From the NCBI RefSeq assembly GCF_963678635.1, contig NC_087065.1:60166754-60230753 (forward strand): 64,000 bases of DNA, in the 5' to 3' direction. The position numbers and the translations under genes were made by a program. The stretch comes from Symsagittifera roscoffensis. Its lineage: Eukaryota > Xenacoelomorpha > Acoela > Convolutidae. The notes beneath the pieces were generated by a model, which was given only the letters and a program-made list of their open reading frames with translations, did no database searches and was not told the DNA's origin. Below are positions 30,174 through 37,990 of the stretch, piece by piece. Position 1 is the stretch's first letter, and each line of letters opens with the position of its first letter.

Positions 30174-31955
30174 TTAACGACCTGCGCTCGTTAAAGAGGT
30201 CACCACTGCGTTGGCTCTCGACTTCACCACTCTCGGGTTCATGGCTCGACTTCCTGTCTTCCCTTTTAGTCGCTTCAGCCCCTTCCTGGCTCGTCTAACA
30301 GGTAATTTCTTTGCAACCTGCTGATCATCGGCACTGTCTTCTGTTACTGACTCGGTCAGAACATCCGACTCCACGGAGTTCACTATTTTCTCCAGGACCT
30401 CACGCATGATGGGTTGGTTCAACCCCACCTTCTTTATGGACTGCGTCCCATATCGCCTTATCACGTCCCATGACCTTTCCATGAAGTTCACTCGGCTCAA
30501 GGTTGCCCCTGTCTTGCCTTCTAGTTCACTTTGATATCTCTCCCATTCCTCTTCCGGTAGCGTACTCAGGAAGGATACCCTCATTGACTCTTCGATTTTT
30601 CTCCTCCTCGGTGACTCATGGAGCAATCTTTGCGGATCCCTGCTTCGGCACTTTCTCGCCTGACTTATTGGGTCCATCGGGGATAAGTCGGCCGACGCCT
30701 CCTTTGTAGGGGACATAAAAGACGATGGCGTCATCAGCAATAGACTCCCATCGACTTCCCCATCGTCGTCTTCGCTGAACCTGTATTCTAGCAAGTCTCT
30801 CTCCAACGCTCCTAGATCCGTTTCACCCGGTTTTCCCGTCTTTCCCTCGATGTCGTTATCGTTATCGTCCTGATCCATCAATTCATCGTCATCTGCATCA
30901 AGTTTTGGCTTGGGTCCTGAAGGGCCTTGTCGTGTGTCTATGCCCGAGTCCGGCCGCGCCGGTACGGTCATGTCTCCTGCGTGATAAAACAATTCATCGT
31001 TCACCAGGAACTCAACAGACTCCTCGCCATGTAGTGCTAGGTCCTCTATCGTTATATATGAGCCCCCTCTGCTCTCCTTTGCCACTTCCATCATCACTAC
31101 CTTCACTTCTCCTGACCACTTCAGTCTTGATAAGTCATCCGTGGGAGAATACACTTCGTTCCACATTTCGGCCGAGACCTCTGGTCTCCTGGAAGGTAGT
31201 GCCTTGATCTTCTTCCTACTCCAAGCATTAGGAAATGAGAAGTCGAACGTGTGCGCGGCTGCCACATTCCAGCCGATGAAGCGCGGCTCCATCCCTTCAC
31301 TCCACTTCAACATTCTCTTTTCTGCATCACGAGCTGCTCCGATGCGAGGGGCAATGATGGGAGATGTGACTCCCAACAACATCCTCCTTATCGGTGGATA
31401 TCGAGGGCATTGGTCCGGCAGCGGCCTGGACCCAGATAGCCACGCTTGCTGGTTCTCTTTGGCGTGTGCATAGGCCTCTGGTAAGAATGGCACTCCCATA
31501 GCCGCTCCCGTATCCTTTACTACTGGTCTTAAGTTCCAAAGCTTCGGGTTGAACTGGATATGAGAAAGTTCCTCACGGCCCATTCGGCATTTGAAGTGGT
31601 TGTTGAAATCCATCAACATCCAACCTGGCTCCGCTATTCTTCCGAACAGCCTATCGTCACTGGCCAGCCCTCTCAACTCACTCTGTTCTACCCAGTTCAG
31701 TACGGAACAGTCCACGACTGAGACCAGGTTGACGTACAACACTGAATTCCTGTACGCCTTAACTTGTACATCCGGGAACGCAAAAGACATCACCGGTCCA
31801 TACACCACTGTGACGAATTCCCGCAGTCCGTGGACCAGAGCCAACGGATCAATCCGCATCATGACAGCTAGGTCCGTCAGTAAGGGCATGCCACAATACT
31901 GCTTACTTTCGCCCGCATTCGTCGCCACCTTATCTTCTCCCGTGACGCTTCTGTT
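30174..31955 (-). CDS. ORF3 segment 6: unknown globular plus acidic region
   Basis: About 590 residues. First half globular (PLLTDLAVMMRIDPLALVHG, VLYVNLVSVVDCSVLNWVE, NPKLWNLRPVVKDTG); then an acidic, disordered stretch (DADDDELMDQDDNDNDIEG); then a basic tail (RRARKGLKRLKGKTGSR). It ends ...TSAGR-TAA. The acidic-then-basic pattern recalls nucleic-acid-binding or capsid-associated proteins, but I recognise no family. Confidence 0.5.
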   Translation of the reverse strand, partial: NRSVTGEDKVATNAGESKQYCGMPLLTDLAVMMRIDPLALVHGLREFVTVVYGPVMSFAFPDVQVKAYRNSVLYVNLVSVVDCSVLNWVEQSELRGLASDDRLFGRIAEPGWMLMDFNNHFKCRMGREELSHIQFNPKLWNLRPVVKDTGAAMGVPFLPEAYAHAKENQQAWLSGSRPLPDQCPRYPPIRRMLLGVTSPIIAPRIGAARDAEKRMLKWSEGMEPRFIGWNVAAAHTFDFSFPNAWSRKKIKALPSRRPEVSAEMWNEVYSPTDDLSRLKWSGEVKVVMMEVAKESRGGSYITIEDLALHGEESVEFLVNDELFYHAGDMTVPARPDSGIDTRQGPSGPKPKLDADDDELMDQDDNDNDIEGKTGKPGETDLGALERDLLEYRFSEDDDGEVDGSLLLMTPSSFMSPTKEASADLSPMDPISQARKCRSRDPQRLLHESPRRRKIEESMRVSFLSTLPEEEWERYQSELEGKTGATLSRVNFMERSWDVIRRYGTQSIKKVGLNQPIMREVLEKIVNSVESDVLTESVTEDSADDQQVAKKLPVRRARKGLKRLKGKTGSRAMNPRVVKSRANAVVTSLTSAGR

Positions 31956-32687
31956 CTATTGTAAGAGGTATTGAAGCAGGAGAGTCCTCCAGTCTTTCAT
32001 CTTCTTGAGCGAGGCGGTTTCCAACTGTGCATTGAACTCACGACTCGGTCCCTGTAGTTGTTCAGGGTAACGTAACAGCACAAGCAAATCACCCAGTCGA
32101 CCGTAGGTCATAGCAATCAGAGTCAGGAGTCCATCCAATCTCAAATCGGCTAACGCTTGGGTGAAGAGATTCGCCGGCCCCTTCACGAAATTTTCGTGAC
32201 CAAATGTCACGTACAAGGCTAATACCAGGCCAATCGATAATTTCCTGATGTCTCTGACAAAACTCGCAATCAAGTTCCGGGATGCCCTAGGATAGCACGT
32301 CGATAGGAAGGATGGCGTCCATCCCACTCCCATTCCTCCCAAGATAGCATCCGATCGTTCGTACTGTGCCCTCGTGGCTAGCACGTCAGCTTGGAACTTG
32401 TCCAGTGACATCGTGTTTACGTCCTGCATTAGTTTCAACATCCTGCCCCCAGTTAACTCCCGGGCATCAAACAGGTTTTTCAGGTACACGTGTATCTCCT
32501 TTATCACTGCCGGCGCGTGCTCGAACGCGTCCTCACCCAAGGTGCACAGCCTTGGTGACAAGTACAACCATATGTTGTTGTGCGGCTTCGTGCGCAAAGC
32601 CATTGCCATGAGATCTTCTTCGGCTGCTGTCATGTTCTTCCTGACTGTCATGCCCAGCTCATTCTCGGCCTGATCCATCTGTCTGAA
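31956..32687 (-). CDS. ORF3 segment 5: unknown helical region
   Basis: FRQMDQAENELGMTV... about 240 residues, mostly helical, with a moderately hydrophobic stretch (LSIGLVLALYVTFGHENF) too polar in context for a confident membrane helix. It ends ...LLQYLLQ-TAG and continues in frame. Not recognised. Confidence 0.5.
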   Translation of the reverse strand, partial: FRQMDQAENELGMTVRKNMTAAEEDLMAMALRTKPHNNIWLYLSPRLCTLGEDAFEHAPAVIKEIHVYLKNLFDARELTGGRMLKLMQDVNTMSLDKFQADVLATRAQYERSDAILGGMGVGWTPSFLSTCYPRASRNLIASFVRDIRKLSIGLVLALYVTFGHENFVKGPANLFTQALADLRLDGLLTLIAMTYGRLGDLLVLLRYPEQLQGPSREFNAQLETASLKKMKDWRTLLLQYLLQ

Positions 32688-33605
32688 TCACAGATCATCA
32701 GCCACCTGTTGCACTAACAGATGATCGTCATCCACCCCTGGTCTTAGTTTCAGCAATCTGGCAAAGTTGGACAGCTCCAACCCCAGAACGTCGTCTAGCA
32801 CCAACCGAGTCGTGCTACAATCTCTGAGCCCCTGTATGGCATTCGAAATGTCAGCCCAAATGGCGGGAAGCTCAGATCGGGACGGGTAGTAATTGTCCGG
32901 GTCCACTACTCTGTTTGGGGCAGGAATTATCACATTGAACCTCCCCTCTGCGATTGTTGTGACCATTGTGTATACAAATTGAAGGGGTTCTGGTAATGCA
33001 GCGTACCCTGGTGACAACACAAAGACCACCTTCACTACATTTTGGGTGGAGCGTTGTCTTGCTGCTGCCTCTACCTCAGCCATCGCCGAGAGCAGTGTCA
33101 TTATCGCCTCCCCTATGACCTCGTTACTCGGGATCGACCCATCCGTCAGGCGTGACAATAAGCCCCTGCTTTGCAGATGATCATTTGAGCCTGCAACCAC
33201 TATGACCTGCGGCTCCATACTGACCACCCTTCGCACACTTATCATCATGCCGATTGCCTGTCCCCAGTCCAACTTAGGTGCCGTCAAGAAAATCACGTCG
33301 GGCAAAAAGAGGGAACGGGGCGTGTAGAGATAATCGGAACTGGCCACGATCAGATACTTTGCGGCTTTCATCTCTAAGGGATCGTAAGCAGCGAACAGGC
33401 CATCGCCTATTGGGGCCTTCAGTTTCCCATATCTCTGTTCATCTCCATCTACCGTAGTCGTTCTGGGGTAGTCCCTTGAATACTCGCCAGGCGTCTGACC
33501 GGGTGGTTTAGCGAACTGCCTGTACATCTTATGATGCTTGTTATTGGGCTTATTTTCTGCCTGAAACTTGCCCCTTCGAGCAGGTGGCGTCAATTCCCGG
33601 GCTCT
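32688..33605 (-). CDS. ORF3 segment 4: second SGNH-like domain
   Basis: After TAG (33608-33606) the frame continues RARELTPPARRGKF..., then KYLIVASSDYLYTPRSLFLP, VIFLTAPKLDWGQAIGMMI, PQVIVVAGSNDHLQSRG, VVKVVFVLSPGYAALPEP and RFNVIIPAPNRVVDPDNYYP. The order beta-strand/(S)SD, G-x-ND (AGSNDH), strand, ...DPDNYYPS resembles a SGNH fold with a degenerated nucleophile block (SSD for GDS) and no clear final His. It is probably a catalytically dead or altered duplicate of the first domain. It ends ...VADDL-TGA. Confidence 0.55.
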   Translation of the reverse strand, partial: RARELTPPARRGKFQAENKPNNKHHKMYRQFAKPPGQTPGEYSRDYPRTTTVDGDEQRYGKLKAPIGDGLFAAYDPLEMKAAKYLIVASSDYLYTPRSLFLPDVIFLTAPKLDWGQAIGMMISVRRVVSMEPQVIVVAGSNDHLQSRGLLSRLTDGSIPSNEVIGEAIMTLLSAMAEVEAAARQRSTQNVVKVVFVLSPGYAALPEPLQFVYTMVTTIAEGRFNVIIPAPNRVVDPDNYYPSRSELPAIWADISNAIQGLRDCSTTRLVLDDVLGLELSNFARLLKLRPGVDDDHLLVQQVADDL

Positions 33606-35084
33606 CTAACTGACGTCTGTAAGGGATTGTGTGTTCAAAGGTCCAAAAGTATTGTCCTGAGGCAACCCGTTCAAGTCTGCATGTCGGAGCGTAGTCGTAG
33701 AGCTGAACTGCTCCTGTTCTGCTAGCAGCCAATCCACGCCTGGTATCCGATACAATCGCGACACCGTGGGACTTTCTCCGCCAATCATTCTCATCGCGTC
33801 CTCCCGACACGTCAGGGTATTCATGTTCAGCTTCGTGGACATGTCCGTCTTATACTGTCCCCAATGACTAGGGTCTGATCGATTCCAAAGCAGCAGGCTG
33901 CCTGGTTCAACTCCTTCCGCAGGCACGGCGCTCGTAGACGATCCTGCTGCTGGAGCAGGGTTCGCCGTGGCGGGTGGATCATTCCTCCTAGACACTGTCT
34001 GGGAGTTATTTCTGTTTTGAACCACTGATCTGCCGAGTCGGCTTTCAAGCGGTTGTATTCTGGGAGGAGGAGCAGTCCCCATCCTCTCTCTCACGTTTGA
34101 GCTAGGAGCGGTGGGTGCGGCTACAACCGTCTCCATTGCCAAGGGCCCTAGGCGGTTGACGAGGGACTCGGGCACGCTTGCCCTTATTCTGCTTCCTCCG
34201 GTCGTTGAACTGGCCCGAGCCAGAGAACTGGTCGCCCTCGACTCCTGCTCCATTTCTCTCAATTGCGTCTGAAATATATCATTCATCCAGTGTCTCCCTC
34301 GTTGGGTGTTGAAATGTATCCCATCTTTGGTAAGCGCAACATGATCAATCATGCGCAGCGTGTTTTCGATATCCAGAAGTCGCAACTCGCCAGGGTTGTT
34401 TCTCACCAGATTACGGATCATTTCATTCCACCGTGTCACGTTGCCGTTCATGAAATCTGCCACTGTGGTGCCCATCAGCGGGTTTTGTGGTATCGTGCAC
34501 AGCACCACAAACCTGGGCCTGTACTTCTCCTTCAGTTCATTCAGGAGGCATACCAGCAGAGGCTCTCACTTGCACTCGGGGGTCACTGGGGCTCTCGAGA
34601 CGTCATTTGTTCCTAGCATTATCACCAGTGTATCCAGGTGATCCTCGCTTTGGAATTCCATCATCTTGATGACCTGAGCCACTGAAGCTCCTCCAAAGGA
34701 CAAGGTGGTTGTCTGACCATAGACGAAGATCTCATTCAGATCCCTCACCAAACTGTCTCCTATGATCAGGTGGCGAATCCCTGGGGGAATCACCTGGTCG
34801 CTCGTAGCGGGGTTCCAGCTCATGTCATTCAGGCAAGCTCGAGGATGCTCTGCAGCTACTTGCGTGAACTGGTGCCGTGTCATCAGGTTCTTCCTGATAT
34901 CTACCACGCGGGACTTTTGATAGGTTCTGCCATGCGCAGTCCCCGAGGGCACTATTGTGTGGCGTGCTCGCTCCGAGCTATTTGATGAGTGATCACGACG
35001 CTGGGAAGGAACGATCCTACCCAATGTCCGTCCAGTGGTCCGGTTGATCTCCTCCATTGTCGCTCGGGCCACTTGGTTGAACAA
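33606..35084 (-). pseudogene. ORF3 segments 2-3: SGNH hydrolase domain split by TGA
   Basis: Block I is RHLIIGDSLVRDL with the catalytic Ser codon at 34754-34752. Block II is SFGGASVAQVIKMM. Block III is VIMLGTNDVSRAP. After TGA (34568-34566) the same frame goes on EPLLVCLLNELKEKYRPRFV and reaches block V, TKDGIHFNTQRG, with Asp at 34325-34323 and His at 34316-34314. All four SGNH blocks and the Ser-Asp-His triad are therefore present, with normal spacing, across the stop. SGNH enzymes hydrolyse esters (lipids, acetyl groups). The tail is a Ser/Pro/Arg-rich linker. The hydrolase assignment is strong; its role in the element is unknown. Confidence 0.8.
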
Positions 35085-35969
35085 TTATTGGAACTGAGGG
35101 GCGAGGTAAGTGTCAGAAGGGTCTGGTATCGTGAACCTTTGACTAGAAGCAGACGGTCGTGTCTGCTGAGGAGCCTCGGGCTCTCTCGATGCACGCAAAT
35201 CCAGAACCTCGGTCCCTCTCGATACACACAGCTCCTGAGCTGTTGTCCCGGGGCGTGTGTCGTTGGATCCCTCCGAGGATCTCATGCTCGCCAGAACTTC
35301 CGGTGACACTTGGCTCACCTTGGCCATATACAGCTCCTTCAGGTGCTTTATTTCATCCTCCTTATAAGCCACCTGTAGATCTTCGTATTTCTTCTTCCAT
35401 TCGTCTCTTTCTCGAGCTATTGCCCTATACTCCTGGAGTTTGGCACACAGCTCGCTCTGATCTTTCTCCTTCTTTTCCAGCGTCTCGATCGTCTCCGACG
35501 TCTGGATCTCTATCTCACTCACCCTCATTTTCTTCAAAGGAGGAGCAGCTGTAGGAGAGTCGACCGAATGTGACAGGCCTGGCCCAGCACGTTGTCTCTT
35601 CGCTCCGATGAGTGGCTGCGCCGGTTGGACTGGTAAGGGCATCTCACCTAGCCGGTGGTCCTTCTGCTCACCTAGTCCTGGCTCACGAGCCAGGTCGTGG
35701 CCAGACATTTCTCCACGCCTCCATCTCATCAGTCGGTTTCGGCCTCTCTCGGCGGTGCCGGACTCACCGAAGGCCAACATCAACACGACTTCCGTAGGGC
35801 GATTCCCTCGACCCTCTCGTCCTAGTGCATTAAGGAGCGCGACCACAAACATCGCCAACCCCGGGTCTTCTCGTGTGAAATCACAATCGATCAGCCGCTG
35901 ATAGATCTCGTCTAGAGTCGCTCCTAGACTCGCTGAGAGGAATTCTATGAGTTCGTTCGTGTCACCCAT
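35085..35969 (-). CDS. ORF3 segment 1: N-terminal region with coiled coil (294 aa)
   Basis: Starts MGDTNELIEFLSASLGATL. A helical head of about 80 residues is followed by Arg/Gly-rich and Pro-rich linkers (GAKRQRAGPG is NLS-like), then a clear coiled coil (about 155-225: KEKDQSELCAKLQEYRAIAR..., KKYEDLQVAYKEDEIKHLKE) and a Ser/Pro tail. It ends ...APQFQ-TAA; the frame continues directly into segment 2. No family recognised. Confidence 0.65.
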   Translation of the reverse strand: MGDTNELIEFLSASLGATLDEIYQRLIDCDFTREDPGLAMFVVALLNALGREGRGNRPTEVVLMLAFGESGTAERGRNRLMRWRRGEMSGHDLAREPGLGEQKDHRLGEMPLPVQPAQPLIGAKRQRAGPGLSHSVDSPTAAPPLKKMRVSEIEIQTSETIETLEKKEKDQSELCAKLQEYRAIARERDEWKKKYEDLQVAYKEDEIKHLKELYMAKVSQVSPEVLASMRSSEGSNDTRPGTTAQELCVSRGTEVLDLRASREPEAPQQTRPSASSQRFTIPDPSDTYLAPQFQ

Positions 35970-36440
35970 TTCTTATCGTGTTGATTCTTGCTGTCGTGTA
36001 TTGTCTTCTTGTGTCGTTTCGATTCAATGGATTCAATAAACAATCTTCGATCAATCAAGATCTAAAAAACAAGTCGCGACTTAGAACCATCATTTTTGGA
36101 TACAACATCATTCAATTCTTCAAAACTCTCCATTGAAATTCTTTTTTCAATTCTGATTTAAAAATTTAGCACCAAGGTGGATCGTCCACCTTTACCTTTG
36201 TCAGAGTAGCACGAATGTGCGCTGTCACCTTGATGACCTGGAGTGCCCCAGGTCTTTTATGACACAAACATAAAACATATCATAACAATAACATAACATA
36301 AACACATAAACATCACACACCTACACTATCACATAAAAACATAATCCCTAATACTGTACCTAAAACCTAACCTAACCTAAACTTGACTCTAATTCCTGTC
36401 GAATAACTTAATAAAAACCACTTATCGCCGAGCGCATTTC
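35970..36440 (-). promoter_or_regulatory. Spacer between pol and ORF3 with two perfect hairpins
   Basis: 470 bp without a gene. Two short perfect inverted repeats: AGGTGGATCGTCCACCT at 36175-36191 (7-bp arms) and GACCTGGAGTGCCCCAGGTC at 36235-36254 (7-bp arms). Their place just before ORF3 suggests a role in ORF3 expression (splicing, an internal promoter or translation), but that is inference. Confidence 0.4.
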
Positions 36441-36776
36441 TTAGCATATGCTCAGATAGTATTTTTTATGTAAGTAAACTTCTATGTCAGTCTCTGAAAA
36501 TATCACATGTACAAGTGCGTACAACTCTCTCGGATGTAGCTTTCCCCTATTAGGATCGTATACTGGCAACGAGAGAGAGGTCACTCCTCTCTCAACCAAA
36601 AAATCCCTAAGTCGAGTCAAGGCCAATACCAAGCTCTTTGGATCTACGTGTTGCCTATTAGTGGCCTTGGTAACCAGGAAACACAAATATTTCCCTGGTA
36701 TCTGTGATGCAACAGGGGGAAGCGCTATCATCCCTCCCACACCAGGCCTCTGTTTCCACAAAAATTCGACCCATCA
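36441..36776 (-). pseudogene. C-terminal half of a macrodomain fused after integrase
   Basis: EFLWKQRPGVGGMIALP..., then GKYLCFLVTKATNRQHVDPK, LVLALTRLRDFLVERGVTSL, SLPVYDPNRGKLHPREL and IFSETDIEVYLHKKY. This is the second half of a macrodomain of the type with 'YYLVTK', 'L..aL..Lr......gv.SLa.P.iG.GLd.l.w..v' and 'vF.dtdie..v', best known from ADP-ribose-binding proteins such as TARG1-like macros. The first half, with the Asp-Asn and ADP-ribose loop, is missing; in its place lies a duplicated integrase piece. The frame starts just after a TGA. Confidence 0.65.
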
Positions 36777-36805
36777 TTTGGCGATCTTGCTCTTCGTGAG
36801 ATCGC

Positions 36806-37028
36806 CAAATGATCGCATGCTTCTTCCGCCGATGCTGTCATGCAGGGTGCTGCTTCCGCATACTTCGTAAAATGGTCGATCATTACCAGCACCTGGTTAT
36901 AGCCCGTTGCTGTCATACAGATTTTCTGATGATCAATTTGCACCACTTCGTTGAAACCTGACGACTCTATTGACTGTAGGGGGAACCTCAGCTTCCTGGG
37001 ATCCTTCGCCTGCTGACATGACAGGCAT
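36806..37028 (-). repeat. 223-bp duplication of an integrase segment
   Basis: Identical by eye to 38035-38257 (offset 1229). It repeats the integrase zinc-site/first-Asp coding stretch (CLSCQQAKDPRKLRF..., EVVQIDHQKICM). Its left edge adjoins a perfect 15-bp inverted repeat (36773-36787 and 36799-36813, 11-base loop). It is in frame with the preceding integrase C-terminal frame, so the polyprotein would carry a second, useless integrase fragment. Confidence 0.9.
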
Positions 37029-37990
37029 ACTACTATCCTGTCTACAACGAAGTCCTCGCCATACGGATTGTATTTCTTCTGGTTTTTTCCTCTCTTGCTC
37101 TGGCGTGTTTCCATAGTGAGAGGAAAGTCAGGCTGTATTCCTTTGTCAATTTCGGTTTGTTCCGGGCATTCCCAGTCTTCTTCGGCATAAGGTAGAGTTT
37201 CATCGTCCACCTCTACTCGTTCGGTCAACTCGAGATCCAGTGGTAGACCGCAATCGTCCACCACCTCATTCCCGTCGTTCTTGTCGCGAGTACCCCTTTC
37301 ATTCACTTCACAAGCAGGATCCACTATCAAATAGTCTCCATCTTGCATGTCCGCTGGGATGCACCAATCCTCTGACGAGGCATTGTGTGGTTTGATATTC
37401 TCGTAATGAGCTGCTCTTCCAGTGCTCAATCGATAAAAACGACCTCCTTGGTGCACCTCTGTTATCTGAAATGGACCACGCCATTTCTTTAATAATTTCT
37501 TGGTTCCTTTTGGTGGAACCACTTCCTGGAACACCCAGACGTAGTCGCCAACTGAGTAGGCCTTTGCATCAGCTGTCCTTTTGTCAAACCTCCTTTTTTG
37601 TCTAATCTGCGCCTGTTGCGTATTCCTCCTGCATAAGTCATTGAGGTCCTGCTGTCTTCTAATAACATCCCGCACGTACGTTTGCGGTGCTGTCCTCTTC
37701 CCCTCATATTCAGGGTAGAAAAACGTCAACGGGAGCGCTTTTTCATGACCCGTTAACATCATGTGCGGACTTATTCCCGTGGTGGAATAATCCGTGCTGT
37801 TGTAAGCACCCATCACTTGCGGCAGGTGCTTGTCCCAGTCATCCATGTAACGCGAGCAATAGACTCTCAGCATGGATACCAGTGTGCGATTTTGCCTCTC
37901 GACTAGGCCATTCGTTTGCGGGTGATAAGTGGTCGAGTGGGCCTGCGCTACCTGCGACCTTTTCATCAACTCCTTCGTGAGATCGCCCAC
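37029..37990 (-). pseudogene. Integrase C-terminal part and acidic tail of the giant Ty3 element
   Basis: Begins GDLTKELMKRSQVAQAHS followed by TYHPQTNGLVERQNRTL, which holds the catalytic Glu. Then the GPY/F module (KKWRGPFQITEVHQGG...YENIKPHN) and an acidic tail ending NPYGEDFVVDRI, where the duplicated piece begins. The second catalytic Asp (S-D-x-G-x2-F) is deleted at about 37990: the preceding frame reads ARHGCPITFQ and then jumps directly to the GDLTKE codons in another frame. This integrase cannot be active. Confidence 0.8.

Larger units (their letters stand above)
28035..35969 (-). pseudogene. Third reading frame (ORF3) of the giant element: 2645 codons with 8 in-frame stops
   Basis: All open segments lie in one and the same frame from ATG 35969 to the final TGA at 28035-28037. 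Internal stops: TAA 35087-35085, TGA 34568-34566, TAG 33608-33606, TGA 32690-32688, TAG 31958-31956, TAA 30176-30174, TAA 29942-29940, TGA 28955-28953. No frameshift occurs in 7.9 kb. TAA-GAA-ATG precedes the start, so the ATG is a true frame start. Random DNA of this length would carry about 120 stops. Content: coiled coil, SGNH hydrolase (split by the second stop), second SGNH-like domain, then about 1800 residues of unknown helical and acidic sequence. No signal peptide or membrane anchor is evident, so it is not an ordinary env although it sits where env would. Nonsense decay is the simplest reading; stop-codon readthrough is the alternative. Confidence 0.75.

Noticed and set aside
28035-35969. 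Eight or nine separate small genes starting at TTG or GTG
   Set aside because: All segments share one frame and the SGNH domain crosses a stop, so the stops are not gene borders.
28035-35969. Retroviral env
   Set aside because: No signal peptide, furin site, fusion peptide or clear membrane anchor seen; contents are SGNH and unknown helical regions.
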